DNA of 64,000 bases from Molanna angustata (GCA_963576475.1 OY754977.1:34701872-34765871); one strand, 5' to 3'; positions 1-12,519 are shown, counted from the first letter of the stretch. The notes: generated from the letters alone by a model not told the origin. Made by a program: numbers and translations.

Positions 1-350
1 GACGAGATGTGACATCGTTTTCCTGCTAAACGACACGATGACCTGAACACATTTACAATTTTATTTCGCCACGTTTACACTTTTAATTATTTACCTATTT
101 TACAATATGTAGTTCCGAGGAGGTTCAAATATATTTTTCTTTAATATTTATTGAAGTATCCAATACCAGCATTTTACAGGTACATATACAAGTTAAGAGT
201 CTTCTATGGAAATATTATAATCCAGTGGACTTGGCAATTTCCTCGTCACAATACAATACAAAGTGTCGTATACAGCGTGTTTTGTTGTCGTACCAAGAAT
301 TACAACATGTATGTAAAGTAAATATGTAAGTTAAGTAGTAAAATTTCTAA
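1..350. other. No recognisable feature
   Basis: This A+T-rich sequence has no coding potential, repeat end or RNA gene that I can recognise. Open frames over the next few hundred bases on the minus strand are shadows of a plus-strand LINE tail. Confidence 0.5.
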
Positions 351-556
351 TTGATAGCTGGGTCCCAAAGAAAGTATTGGACACCTGTCCTGAAGGAAGA
401 AGAAGGAGAGGGAGACTAGGCTGGACGACATCGAGGGCGATATAAGAGCGATCGGACAGACTAATTGGAGGAGACTTGCTGTCGACAGGGCGGGATGGAG
501 GCAGTTTCTTGAGGAGGCCAAGGCCCACATCGGGCTGTAGCGTCATTGCTGATGAT
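351..556 (+). pseudogene. 3' end of an RTE-like LINE (EAKAH type), 5'-truncated
   Basis: This is the last part of a non-LTR retrotransposon reverse transcriptase ORF. From about 424 to the TAG at 538-540 one frame reads DDIEGDIRAIGQTNWRRL and then ends in WRQFLEEAKAHIGL. The upstream PKK..LDTCPEGRR portion lies in another frame, so at least one frameshift has occurred. The stop is followed within about 10 bases by a short (GAT)n-like tail at about 550-557; RTE-clade elements are known to end in short simple repeats. Related tails lie at 28,645-28,880 and 55,208-55,570. No endonuclease or RT catalytic motif remains, so it is a dead fragment. RTE clade assignment is by pattern only. Confidence 0.7.
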
Positions 557-585
557 GAACACATTCTGGTAGTGTGGTGATTTAA

Positions 586-782
586 ACGAACAGGGGGGCA
601 AGCCTGGTCCAATCGGCGAAATCAAAACCCTTTTGGTTACCCATATAATGGATATAATATTGTCATATGGAGTTCTATGACATCTGAAGATATTATAGAA
701 CTCCATATAATTATTATATCCATGATATGGATAATCGTTAGGGTTTTAATTTCGCCGGTTGGACCAGACTTGCCCCGCTGGT
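586..782. mobile_element. Foldback MITE flanked by TTAA
   Basis: The two halves are inverted copies of each other over about 85 bases and meet near 684. The left arm begins ACGAACAGGGGGGCAAG and the right arm, read in reverse, begins ACCAGCGGGGCAAG. Both arms continue through CTGGTCCAA and GGCGAAAT and differ only by scattered substitutions and small indels. A TTAA lies immediately outside each end (582-585 and 783-786), which is the target duplication of piggyBac-type elements. There is no coding sequence. Assignment to piggyBac is tentative, because TTAA is common in DNA this A+T-rich. Confidence 0.65.
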
Positions 783-1335
783 TTAATTTAATATTTAAAA
801 CTTTCACAGTTTGAAAGTCTGTAGCATTGAAAATAAAATTAAAAATAAATGTGTAGGTATTTACATATATAGCGATTGAATATTCGTTATCCTTTAATGT
901 TAATAGCGTCTATAGGTATAATGAATTATGTATCTCAATGCCTTGACACGTAGTGTTATTCTGGAATAATCGTATACAGGTAAGACACGATGATATAAAA
1001 ACTTGGGATCATCTGACATTTTATCCTGTCTTCACCTACCCATATCCTTCCATACTAAGTATGGTGTGTGAGTAATATGAATTGATCTGTTATAAGTACC
1101 TATATATTTACCATGGAAACACGATGAATGGATAATCCTTACCCCATTAGAGATACAGGAGAGAAAGGAACCTTTGAAAATTTAATTCGCCGCCTCGTCA
1201 TTCACAAACACTACCTATTCAATATTTATTCACTCAAAGGAATATAAAGAAATGACCTACATTAGAAGATTTTGAAATAAGATCAAACAAACCTTTTCTT
1301 TTTAAATCCATTATTTTTATAGTTGCATACCAAGA
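783..1335. other. A+T-rich stretch, nothing recognised
   Basis: I see no open frame with codon-like structure, no repeat terminus and no structured RNA here. Confidence 0.45.
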
Positions 1336-1440
1336 CAATATCTGTCGCTGCAGGAACCAAGACAAGGGGATGCAAGACCAAGACCAGAATTTGCAAGACC
1401 TAATGCAAGAGTCTTGTGGTGTTGCAAAATTTTATAAACT
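1336..1440. repeat. hAT-like subterminal repeat, left part of a remnant
   Basis: The segment is rich in the words CAAGAC, GCAAGACC and CAAGACCAAGACC. The same words make up 57,799-57,935 and, inverted, 2,345-2,456. Together with the right-hand segment it looks like the left end of a decayed hAT-like element that later received LINE sequence (1,490-1,800) and repeat Z (about 1,998-2,290). The terminal bases at this end are degraded, so the boundary is not defined. Confidence 0.4.
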
Positions 1441-1566
1441 TATTCATTTTCACTTAAAAAGTAAGCAATTTTGGGGGTTTATATGTAATTATTAATAATA
1501 ATAAAAATAAGTTATTTGAATAGTGCCGTTTAATGATTCGAGATCATACCAAAGGGCGCTGATAGT

Positions 1567-1690
1567 TTAATGTTGTGTTGCTCTCTGAAACAAAGGTGTT
1601 TTTAGTCCTTTAGTGAAAGTGCTCTTGCTTTGAGCACTGCGGACATCTAGAGACAATGAATTCCACTTAATAGGATCACTCACACTAAGC
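1567..1690 (-). pseudogene. C-terminus of a LINE reverse-transcriptase ORF
   Basis: On the minus strand this reads VSDPIKWNSLSLDVRS, then AQSKSTFTKGLKTPLF, then a TAA at 1,569-1,567. The pattern WNSL..DVRS....F...LKT.LF is the usual extreme C-terminus of CR1/Jockey/I-type LINE ORF2 proteins, well after the RT domain. The sequence to about 1,490 on its 3' side, containing a phrase like AGATCAnnCCAAGGGCG, recurs at 39,735-39,797, so both belong to one family. The sequence near 1,700-1,730 resembles 40,905-40,935. Nothing upstream is preserved, so it is a dead relic. Confidence 0.6.
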
Positions 1691-1997
1691 ATCGGTCATA
1701 GTAAGCCGCTTTGTTGACTCTGTCCAAATTCTTTAAGGAATTGTTACTCTGTGATCCAGACGACCTGAGTGTGAGATGCCTCCTAGAGAGATCTCTTCTC
1801 TGACACAGCTCTTGTATATATTTTGTTGCCAGTGCTCTTGTAGGTATATATTAGTTTTATATCTCAAGGAATTATATTGCAAAGATGCGTGTTCAAAAGG
1901 ATTTTATTTTATTTAAAACAAATACCTCCAAGTATGATATTGCTTATGTCTTTTCATTAAATAATTGATAATACACAATTTATAGTGATAAAGGGTT

Positions 1998-2290
1998 TCA
2001 ATCAAAGAACTACTTACATGATCAAAATGGTTTATTAGAAACATATGAAATAACAATATAAATAATAACTTAATTAAATTGTGATGTCGTGGGTCAGAAC
2101 TAATATATTATAAAGATTTAACGCGACTCTAATCTATTGAACGATCAACACTTGAATAAATATTAGTATGCTTGTATCAATGACGGTGGGCTATGGTTCG
2201 TTGATACTCGTAAATCTTCGGATGTATTAGAGAATCATGATATCAGGCTATACATATTGCAGCCGACAAGGTACTGCTACACAATTAACT
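1998..2290. repeat. Dispersed repeat Z, copy 1 (possibly a solo LTR)
   Basis: About 290 bases match 47,275-47,575 along their length, sharing GATGTCGTGGGTC, GATTTAACGCGACTCTA, GATCAACAC and GGTGGGCTATGGTTCGTTGAT. The inner-edge motif is CTGCTACA at about 2,274-2,281. It has no coding potential. It might be an LTR, but I could not find a matching TG..CA pair with a target duplication, so its class is open. Confidence 0.55.
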
Positions 2291-2344
2291 GCGTTATATC
2301 GACTAATTATTTTTTGACAAATTTCATTGTAATTACTGAATTAA

Positions 2345-2456
2345 AAAAAATGTAAAAGTTGCAAAACCTGCAAGAATTGCAAGATCAAGATCAAATAATA
2401 GATTCGTAAATGTACCCCCAGGTCTTTGTCTTGCATTTGCTTATCACTACAAGTAA
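2345..2456. repeat. hAT-like terminal sequence, right part of a remnant
   Basis: Read on the minus strand the end is GTAGTGATAAGCAAATGCAA followed by GACAAAGACC. This closely resembles the plus-strand sequence TAGTGATGAGCAATTGCGAG at 57,799-57,818. TGCAAGAC-type words continue inward. The pattern fits a hAT-like terminal inverted repeat with subterminal repeats. No transposase is present. Confidence 0.45.
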
Positions 2457-2670
2457 GCGAACAAGCCAAAAATGAACAAATATTTCTGGCGAAGTTCAAG
2501 GGTATCAACATCTTGCCATCTCATGTATGTATAAATACTGTTGCTTTAATTGTTTACAAACCCATATCTCAAAAGATGGCTTAACAAAAAATCTGGTTAG
2601 TCATTTCATAGATGTGCGATGGTCTTTCAGCTTATTTTCAAAACGATCGGATTTTCATGATAAAAATATA

Positions 2671-3145
2671 CATACATACCATCACGCCATGTCCCTCACG
2701 GGGTAGGCAGAGAGAACCGAACGCCACATTTTTCTATCTTGACACACATTCATCGCCTCATCAACATTCATACATCGTCTTATACACGTTCGTCTGTTGT
2801 TCACGCTTCTTACATTTACATCTTTCAGAATATCGTTTACATGGTCATGCCATCCTTTTCTTGGGCGCCCCCGACCTCTTATTCCATTCCTGTCAGCTTT
2901 GTATATTTTCTTCGTCAGGCGTTCTTTATTCATTCTCTGCAAGTGGCCAAACCATCTCAATGTGTCATCTTTCTTCATCTTACATTCTTTCCTTGTATCT
3001 TCATTTCGAACTCTGTCATACATCGTTCTGTTACAAATTCTTCTAAGCGATCTCATTTCAACTGCATTTATTCTGCTTTCGTGCGACTTCTGCCATGTCC
3101 AGGTCTCACTTGCATACGTCAGGGTTGGCAGGGTTGGCAAAAATA
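2671..3145 (-). pseudogene. RTE-like LINE 3' end (YASETWTWQK type), copy 1
   Basis: The minus strand encodes about 150 residues of the region downstream of the RT domain of a non-LTR retroposon. It reads LTYASETWTWQKSHESR, then INAVEMRSLRRIC, then TLRWFGHLQRMN..RLTKK, GRGRPRKGWHDHVN, NRRTCIRRCMNVDEA and WRSVLSAYPVRDMA, ending at 2,682. The CATACCATCACGCC at about 2,674-2,690 is the reverse complement of the 3'-terminal GGCGTGATGGTATG shared by the other copies (25,130, 36,130, 47,600, 52,311, 52,741). It lacks RT and endonuclease domains. It resembles RTE-clade proteins common in Lepidoptera; that is an inference. Confidence 0.75.
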
Positions 3146-3265
3146 TACAGAACTTACAAAAATTGGATCGATAGGGAACTCAATAAGAAGTCATAATTGG
3201 TGAACGTTGCTAAAGTGCATAAAGTGATCACGTCAACCAGCCAATAACAGGTAGTACGCCCTGTT
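3146..3265. repeat. Dispersed repeat W, copy 1
   Basis: Contains GATAGGGAACTCAATAAGAAG, ATAATTGGTGAACGTTGC and AAGTGATCACGT. The same phrases occur at 22,325-22,440 and, in part, at 38,060-38,150. It is non-coding and of unknown class. Confidence 0.5.
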
Positions 3266-3439
3266 TATAATAATAAAAATATCGTTGATTCAAAAGTTTC
3301 TAAAATAAAACAAAAATTTTAAGTGTACTTTTTTACGTTCAAAGCACTGACTCGTGGTACTATTATCTGATTCTTAAAATTTATGGGTTTCGAACTATTT
3401 TTCTCTCGAATGCTCTATTTTTTATGATTCCAACATGAA

Positions 3440-3665
3440 GTCGGCCTTCATGTCTCAGTTAGTTAGGTATCTGTCTGCTGATCCAAAGGTCCCGGGTTCG
3501 ATTCACTGTGGAGACACAGTTTATAATTGTGTTTTCAGTCTGGATCTGTGAGACGATTAATATCGTAAGTCTCCAGAATGTAGCAACTTGTTATTGGGTG
3601 CGTGTTAAATTAATATTTGACATAGTACCTGTTAGTTGCCCGAGAAGTAAAATTGAATATTGAAT
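3440..3665 (+). repeat. tRNA-derived SINE, family S1, copy 1
   Basis: It begins with a tRNA-like head. An A-box-like TCAGTTAGTTAGG lies at about 3,455-3,468 and a good B box, GGGTTCGATTC, at 3,494-3,504. The body reads GTTTTCAGTCTGGATCTGTG and AGACGATTAATATCGTAAGT, and it ends ..CTGTTAGTTGCCCGAGAAG. Matching copies lie at 22,745-22,915 and 28,236-28,480. SINEs of this kind are transcribed by RNA polymerase III from the internal boxes and moved by a partner LINE. No protein is encoded. Confidence 0.75.
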
Positions 3666-3669
3666 GAAC

Positions 3670-6050
3670 ATATTTATACAAAATCCCACTAACCAGATTG
3701 ACAATATATATGTATTAATTTGTATGTGAAACCAAGATGAAACAATAAATAAATAATACTATAAATTTAAGATTGAGATTGAGTGTAAAACTGAAGTCAA
3801 TATATGTGTTAATTTGTATATGAAACCAAGTAAAATAAATAAATAAATATTACTGTAAATTTAAGATTAATATTGACTGTAAATGTATGTATTATTTTTC
3901 ATAATTTGTAAAAAAAAAACACTTATAAATAGAAACACAGCTAGATGCCACAATGAGTATTTTTATTTGCCTAAGCGCTTTCGCATAAGTGTTTTTTTCA
4001 CAATTTATAATAATGAACTTCCACTGTGTCAACGAAAAAATCTTCAAGTTGTTATTTTTTGTATATGAAACCAAGTAAAAAAAATAAATTTAAACATATA
4101 AGATCAAACAAGTAGATGTTTGCTATTGACAAATAATAATGGACTCAATTACTGTTGAGTATCAGTTGTAATGAGTGAATTCCTTGGAGAGTCTCCCACA
4201 CTAGTATCTCCATTAGTTAATAGAGAAGATGACCACCAGATCTAAAGACAGACATGATCATGATGATGTCCATTCAACTATTGTCCCATGGGAGCGAATT
4301 AAACCAAATAACGGATGCAAATAACAGCGGCTCAAGGGATGGCTTCTAATTATGTACATACATTTATTTGTACCATAATGTCGTTCACAAAGGAGATCGG
4401 GGATCAAATAGAATCGGATAATGAAATCAACTCCATTTCTTTCATTGTTTGTTTTATAAATTGTGTACAATGTATAACTCTTGATCAACCAATAAATAAA
4501 TAAATGATTTTTTACTCCTCACTAACCAAAAGTGGGGAGTTATGATTTCGCAATTTTTAAGGATATTTTTTTATTGCAGATTATCAACTTGTATCATGCT
4601 GAGATTGTATTCTGAAAGTTTCATCCCAATGTTTCTACATATGTGTGTGTGCTATGTACGGCGTGTTCATTTTACTTTATCGATTTTAGACTAAAGTACT
4701 CATTCGATTCTATTCAAATTTGTATATCTAATACTCGCTTAGACCCCATTAGATCTTGAAGGATATCTGAAAAGTGTTTCTCAATTTTTTTAACTGTCAA
4801 ATATTTCAATGTGACCCCATGCTCAGGAAACTTAAAGTTTGAAATTTTTATTTTAAGTGGTAAAAAGGCGCATCACTTTCATAAAAAAACTCATTTCGTG
4901 AAAATGCTGAATATTTTCCATACAAAATTTAAATACTTTATAGAATTACTAAATGAATGAGTGCGGAGTATAGCGTTGGCCATAACCCACTCGTTTTTAC
5001 TATGGGCGCCATAAAGTTAGTCCACTGAAAAATAAGTTATACTATCCAGAAAAATGGGTTTGTATTGTACTGCTACGTTTTAGACTAAGAGACAGCGACT
5101 ATCAGGCTTAATTCACAGTATAAAGGCTGATTTTCTATGTAAGGATACCTCAGCAGGTAATAACGATTGAATAATATATACCCTGAGTAGTGGTGGTTTT
5201 CGAAGATAACAACCTTCAAAGTCTTGCTATTTTAACACGTCAGGTATAGTATTAAGCGTTATTTTTTAATATTTAATACGTAAGTTTACTAGAAATTACA
5301 TTTTCGGAACCTCCTCCGACAAACACCTTTGCAGTTTCAATCATCAATTCTCGTCTAAGACTCATATGTTTGTTTCAGACACGTGAGCTAGTAGACATTT
5401 GCGGACCTCATTTTTTCAGAGGAAGACCTTAGGCATTAAATAACGTCGTTTATCAGTTGATTAGGGCCTAGTCAGCCAAAACGGTTGTCCTGTCAAAATA
5501 AAAATATTAATGTATTATATAATGTATTTAATATCCAATAAGATATATTTCCCTTTTTACATTACAGGACGAAAGTTTCGTCTGATTTTGTTATTATCAA
5601 ATGATATTATGTATATTGAATATATTGTTTTTGCTCATACTTTTTCTGACTCGTCTATAATTATCAGTTGATTGAGGCCTTTTCAACCAAAAAGATCCTA
5701 CTGTAAAAAATAAATTTGCGATACATGAATGTCTAGAATATTATTATTTGTTAAGTGATTCCAGCCCCAAATTAGTTGCTACCATGGATAGGCCTTTAAG
5801 GTTATCTACCCGGAACGAAACTGATCATTACACCAAAGTTACATCACTACACTAGATATAAATTACGTACATACTTAATTGAAACTATCTTTGAATTAAC
5901 CTTATTGTTTGTTTTGTTTAGTCCAGCCTTATTTGTATGTTAAGGATAATTCAAGAATGGATCATACATGTTATGAGTGGAATTCACTCATGAAATATAG
6001 GGGTCAAGAATTCGAAAAGTTGATATGATATTTTTTTTTATTACATATAC
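3670..6050. other. A+T-rich intergenic stretch
   Basis: No gene is recognised. Two details are visible. A phrase close to TTATCAGTTGATTAGGGCC at about 5,453 recurs in diverged form at about 5,662, so there is an old duplication with a period of roughly 210 bases. The phrase GTTGGCCATAACCCACTCGT near 4,975 resembles phrases near 22,563 and 45,283, suggesting another decayed repeat. The 60-76 codon frames at 3,883-4,503 look random. Confidence 0.45.
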
Positions 6051-6059
6051 CAAAAACCA

Positions 6060-6690
6060 AAAAATTACATTTTATATACGCAACGTCATTGTAAGCTGTT
6101 ATATAGAATGATTGTGTAGCCCATGGTCCACTTATTGAGTCCTATGTTAGTAGTTTTGTCGTGTATGTTGTTATGAATTGAGAATTTGCTGACAATATTT
6201 GTTATATAACCATGTTTGTATTGTATGTTTAAGTCTTATATTTTCTATTAAATGTATGTTCTTTATATCTTATGCAATTAAATTTAGGATCTTTGGAGCC
6301 AAGTATTGATAATGCCTTTGTCCGTATGTAGTGTTTGTCTTCGGAGTGATTAGTTGATGTCTGTGTCTTGTAACGTGAGAATGTTGAGCAGTGATATGGT
6401 TTTTCTTATCATTTTTAAAGTGAATAAGAATTTGTTTAATATAGAGTTGTGCTGTAGTTAGTACGTTAAAGTCTTTTAATAGTTGAATGGTCGGGAAATG
6501 GAAAGGTTTTTTTTTTTAATAATAACTTTAATGAGAACTTTCTGAGCCTTAAATAGAGGATCCATATTTGTTTTAGATGCACCTCCATGAATATTTAAAA
6601 TGATATTTTTATTTACACATCCAACCTTTTTAGGTGAGACGAGACTGGTGTGTGTAAAACTAGGTAAACTCTTAATACGTTCATATCTTG
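6060..6690 (-). pseudogene. Decayed CR1/Jockey-type LINE C-terminal region, family L3
   Basis: On the minus strand, in two frames, it reads GGASKTNMDPLFKAQKVLIK and then, after a shift near 6,480, DFNVLTTAQLYIKQILIHFK and TTYGQRHYQYLAPKILNLIA followed by a stop. The order W/GGASKT - AQK - N/DFNVLT..QLY - GQRHY...AP matches the fragments at 39,890-40,423 and 42,067-42,990. A near-copy of the 3' part lies at 40,940-41,300. This is the post-RT region of a LINE ORF2, without RT or endonuclease. The A-rich run near 6,508-6,517 adds to the frame damage. Confidence 0.65.
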
Positions 6691-6844
6691 TCATTATCAT
6701 AAAAAAATATATACCAGCACTCGAACTTTTGTTGAGTTAATCAATTTTTATTCTTAAAGATTTCTAAAGTCTCAATATAATCTCATCAACTTCGTGCTTC
6801 AAATCATGAAACAGCGCAGTATAAGTTTTTAATAAATTACTTAT

Positions 6845-7005
6845 TATGTGCGGGCGTCTTGGGTTCGATCTCCATCAGCGAAGAAATTTATTACTCACGC
6901 AAATATTACTTCTATGGGTTGGAATAACTGATTAGTTGGGAAATAATTCTATATTATGGTAATTTCGCCGCTTACGCTGGGTGTAAGGAAGTGTTTATTA
7001 TAATT
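6845..7005 (+). repeat. tRNA-derived SINE fragment, family S2
   Basis: A B-box-like GGGTTCGATCTCC lies at 6,861-6,873, and the 3' end ..GGGTGTAAGGAAGTGTT at about 6,979-6,995 is shared with the fuller copy at 61,921-62,130. The A-box end is missing or unrecognisable. Short A+T-rich simple sequence follows. Confidence 0.5.
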
Positions 7006-7510
7006 ATTATTGTATAATATCACGGATATTTACAAATAATTATCAGTTGATAAATTATCTGAATTATTAATGAATCCTCTTATTTAATATAAATTTATTA
7101 ATTGATCTAAATTATTGCTGTTGACCCGCTTCAAAATATTATTTTATGAGGACAAAGGTACCTGTCCTTTTATACAACGTCAATTTAATGTAATTTAAAG
7201 TCGTAAAATATAATGTAGGTATGGTTAAAGTGTACTCTGTGTTATATTAATGAAGCTATTTCTGCATGTTAAAAGTACCTATATGTACCTACATATATTT
7301 TTGGTATATAATACATAGAGAGAAGTTACTTTATATGATTTTAAAGTGGGTTATTAAGCATTATCTATGAGAGTTTATGGACAAAGTATAACAACTTAAA
7401 TGTATTAAAGGATTCACTGTTCTAATTAAATTAATAGTCAGCTTTAGACCATTCATAATATTAAACATAACTAACTATACAATATAACAATGATAATATT
7501 ATAATATTAC
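7006..7510. other. A+T-rich stretch, nothing recognised
   Basis: Very A+T-rich sequence with no open frame of note and no clear repeat end. Confidence 0.45.
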
Positions 7511-8670
7511 TAGCGGACCCGACAGATGTTGTCCTGCCCGAACTATTTATGAAACAAAAAAATATATGTAACATACAACTCGTATATTTGAATCATGAGG
7601 ATGTTAGTATTCGCTGAGCAAACTTACATTTCCTTGTTCGATGAGCCGCTAAACACTTTGAGGTTAGATTAATTGACATTTCGTATATGTACAGCATAGA
7701 TGTGGTCTGGACACGGAAACGAACGAATTGAAATATGAATAATAACGAAACAGTAAACAAAAATTAAAATTCCATGCACATGTAGGTACCTATATAATTA
7801 AAATATGAATAAAACCGAAACAGAGCGAAAAGAACATTAAATGTCAAAAAAATCCAAACTACGAAACAAATGTAGCGACGGGGAAAAATGAATGATCCGT
7901 ATTATTTGACCGGATCATTAAATTGAATCGGTGACTCACGGTTCACGTTGCCACAACGATCCGCTCATGAACCAGACATCACTCTCACACTTTCTATCTC
8001 ATATAAAATATATCGTTAGAATGTGATACACAGACCGACTCATCGATTCCGGATAATGTGTTCTCTTGCTCTAATCCACGTAAAGTATATAGTTAGAATG
8101 CGATACACAAACCGACTCATGGCAATCTTCGATTTACAACTAATTCATTATGGTTCATAAAATCTAATTCATTGCGGTTTTAAAATATTTAAGCAATATT
8201 GACCATTGAGTACATTGAAATACAAACATTTTAACGCCTACATTTGCATATCATATTTTGAATCGGTTTTGTTTTATCTGTCATACTACGTACATGTTAG
8301 ATAAGGATAGCCATATTTGAATCATATTGAATCAAAGAGCGAATTGATGATCCGCATAAATTTCATGAATCGATTTGAAAAGACAGGATCTTACAAAAAT
8401 ATCGAACTTTGCACCACTAAACAAATGACAGATTTCTTAGTGTTGTCAGATGAAAAAAAAAAACTAAACATTACCAATTCTAAATTAGCGCCACCTATTG
8501 AAATTTGTAGTTTTAAAAAATATTTACTTTCTTTTTATTATATTAATGTTTAAAATTCCATTTTGTAAATCTAAACAATTCAGAAACTCACACAAACATA
8601 CACAAAAAAATCATCAAAATCGGTTCAGCCGTTAAGGAAGAGTTCAGTGACATACACACGTACTGAAGAA
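7511..8670 (+). repeat. Probable non-autonomous dispersed repeat running into (AT)n
   Basis: The segment opens with ACTAGCGGACCCGACAGATG at about 7,510-7,529 and closes with AAAATCGGTTCAGCCGTTAA at about 8,616-8,635, then GAATTATATATA, entering the (AT)n array. From general familiarity with insect genomes, these opening and closing phrases are typical of one widespread dispersed repeat that ends in AT microsatellite. I could not check this here. Inside there is no convincing protein; the 78-codon frame at 8,317-8,553 has no recognisable motif. An imperfect duplicate phrase, CACAGACCGACTCAT / CACAAACCGACTCAT, sits at about 8,028 and 8,106. Confidence 0.4.
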
Positions 8671-10494
<1,824 letters not shown>

Positions 10495-10686
10495 GCTCGT
10501 ACGGACGTGCTCGCACTATCACACGAGACGGAAATCTACCAACAAGGCCCTGAAGATGCCTGATGAGATTCAGGCGAAACGTCGGTTGACGACTGATCCT
10601 CTTGAGGATCAGAATCTGACGCGGGTTATCCCCAAAGAAATCTTTACTAACATTTCTAACACCCGTGAAAACCTTTCATATAACAT
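10495..10686 (+). repeat. PLE terminal direct repeat, left copy
   Basis: 192 bases, matching 13,259-13,450 with one substitution noticed (ATCTTTACTAAC here, ATCTTAACTAAC there). A third version lies inverted at about 9,075-9,237. The right repeat shares further bases with the inverted copy upstream of GCTCGTACGG, so the left repeat has probably lost its start at the junction. It overlaps the start of the coding frame. Confidence 0.85.
10556..10590 (+). ncRNA. Hammerhead-ribozyme-like core in the PLE terminal repeat (unproven)
   Basis: CTGATGAG (10,560-10,567), then a short insert, then CGAAAC (10,575-10,580) and GTC (10,581-10,583) give the conserved boxes of a hammerhead ribozyme in the right order. 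Penelope-like elements are known to carry hammerhead motifs in their terminal repeats. Copies occur at 13,324-13,347 and, on the minus strand, at 9,143-9,166; a degenerate one (CTGGTGAT..CGAAAC) lies at about 14,028-14,054. Against a working ribozyme, stem II is weak, stem I is not obvious, and a competing GCCTGA/TCAGGC hairpin spans the core. A strong 9-bp hairpin (CTGATCCTC/GAGGATCAG) follows at 10,592-10,611. Confidence 0.4.
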
Positions 10687-11359
10687 TATTAACCTCTATG
10701 GGGAGGAATTTTATCGTGAAACGAAAAAGTTTGAAAAGTTAAAGTCTAAACGTGCTAAGCTCCTTTGTGATCTCGCTTTCTTATGTCGGTGTCGTGATAA
10801 AAAAGTTATACCTGTGTGTTTTAAAGTGAATCGACAGGATAAAAGACACTCGGTGAGTCAAATTTTAATTAAAACTAGCTTCGCCCTCATAAGAAATGAA
10901 ATAAAACATATTCGATCTAAACTCGATTCTCTTAGTAAAGATATATTATTTTTTCACATTAAACTTGCTAATACGTTGCACCCATATTTTTGGAATCAGT
11001 TAGATAACCTGATAGAATTTAGAATTGAAAATAATACACAAATTAATACCGATCGCCAAATAAACAAGTTCAATCATCTTCAAAATAAAAACCACGCGCC
11101 TCAACAATCATTAGATTCAAATAAACTCATTCATAACCTTACAGACTTACAATTAAACCCCGACATGACATCAATCCTATCAAAAGGTTTTAATTTTGGT
11201 GTGGTACCTCCCAAAGTACCAAATGAAAACATAATTACTGGAATTGAATCCGCCATATACAAATTAAATGACAATATAGCCGAAACAATCCGCCAAGAAT
11301 CGTGCCACATTTTAAGAAAATCACAGCCTCAAAATCACAGCCTCCTAAAAGCAATATAA
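10556..11359 (+). pseudogene. PLE protein, N-terminal part
   Basis: This is the N-terminal portion of the PLE polyprotein, with the first in-frame ATG at 10,556 ([10 protein letters not shown]). The frame is open upstream into the junction, so the true start is uncertain. It contains YGEEFYRETKKFEKLKSKRA, a basic helical stretch and, near its end, LSKGFNFGVVPPKVP. That last phrase matches the conserved segment just before the RT domain in Penelope-type proteins. It ends shortly after a perfect 14-base tandem duplication (AAAATCACAGCCTC at 11,317-11,330 and again at 11,331-11,344), which shifts the frame relative to the RT. Discounting one unit would place this part and the RT in the same frame. 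It probably guides RNA or DNA binding. Confidence 0.75.
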
Positions 11360-12519
11360 CAAAAAACGAATTTCAAGCTCTAAAAGAACTACGCACAAAC
11401 ACAGAAATAGTCATTCTTCCAGCTGATAAGGGAAATGCCACTGTCATAATGAAAAGTGTAGATTATCAGTCTAAAATGAACGACATCCTTAAAGATTCGG
11501 CATATAAACTTCACAACAGCAACCCAATTACATACCTTGAGAAAACAACAAAAGCAAAAATAATATCATCTAAACTTGACAAAGATTTAAAGAAATTATT
11601 AATACCACGTGAAAAATCATCCCGATTTCCAAAATTGTACGGCTTACCGAAAATTCAAAAAAAAGACATACCGCTCAGACCAATAGTCAGTTCAATAGGG
11701 TCACCTCTTCAGTCGTTGTCAAAATACCTTGCTAATTACTTACAACCTGATGTAGAAAAAGCAGATTCTTATGTCAAAAACTCAGAACATTTTGTAAACA
11801 TAATAGAAAATCAAAAGTTGGATAAAAACGATATTCTTGTCAGCTTCGACATTGTTTCTTTGTTTACTAATATACCTATCGATGAAGCACTCGTTACAGT
11901 TAAAGAAATCTGTCAACCTTTGGAAGATATATTAAATTTAATACAACATTGCTTAAATAATACTTTTTTTCTATATGATGGCAAAACATATAAACAGATC
12001 AAAGGGGCTCCAATGGGTTCATCACTTTCACCTCCAATAGCAAATTTATTTATGACAAAATTCGAAAAAGACGCACTAGCTAATTATTTACTAAAACTCA
12101 AACTGTGGATCAGATACGTAGATGATACTTTCGTAATTTGGCCTCACGGATTAAACGAACTACATAAATTTCTTGGTTATTTAAACGAACTACACAAGGA
12201 TATCAAATTCACTATGGAAATAGAAAATAATAACGAAATACCTTTCCTTGATGTCCTAGTGCTCAAAAAAGATAACGGCAGTCTTGGCCACACTGTCTAC
12301 AGAAAAGCTACGCACACAGACAGGTACCTCCATGCATCCTCAAATCATCACCCGGCACAAATTTCATCAGTACCAAACACATTAATATCTAGAGCAATTA
12401 AAATAACCGATTCAGACCACCGTAATACAGAAATAAATTACCTGAAAAACATTTTACAGTGCAATGGCTTCTCCAAAAAAACAGTTGATAATGCAGTTAA
12501 ACGCCAAAGAACCCGATGA
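11302..12519 (+). pseudogene. PLE reverse transcriptase domain
   Basis: This is the RNA-directed DNA polymerase core of the PLE, about 400 codons. Landmarks are VILPADKGNATVIM (about residue 35), FPKLYGLPKIQK, LRPIVSSIGSPL, motif A FDIVSLFTNIP (about 180), motif B GAPMGSSLSPPIANLF (about 234), the catalytic box IRYVDDTFVIW (about 270) and FLDVLVLKK. The PADKGN and YGLPKI phrases are typical of Penelope-like RTs, which are related to telomerase. The catalytic aspartates are present. Its start lies within the 14-base duplication, so the ATG at 11,302 is incidental; the domain originally continued from the upstream part. It stops at 12,519 because 14 bases present in the inverted copy are missing here. 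Confidence 0.85.

Noticed and set aside
3440..3510. tRNA gene at the SINE head
   Set aside because: B box is good, but the acceptor and anticodon arms do not pair, and the same head occurs with the same body in three places, so it is a SINE.
5390..5445. Possible terminal exon after GTTTGTTTCAG
   Set aside because: Only 17 codons before a stop, with no homology that I recognise. A good-looking acceptor alone is not enough.
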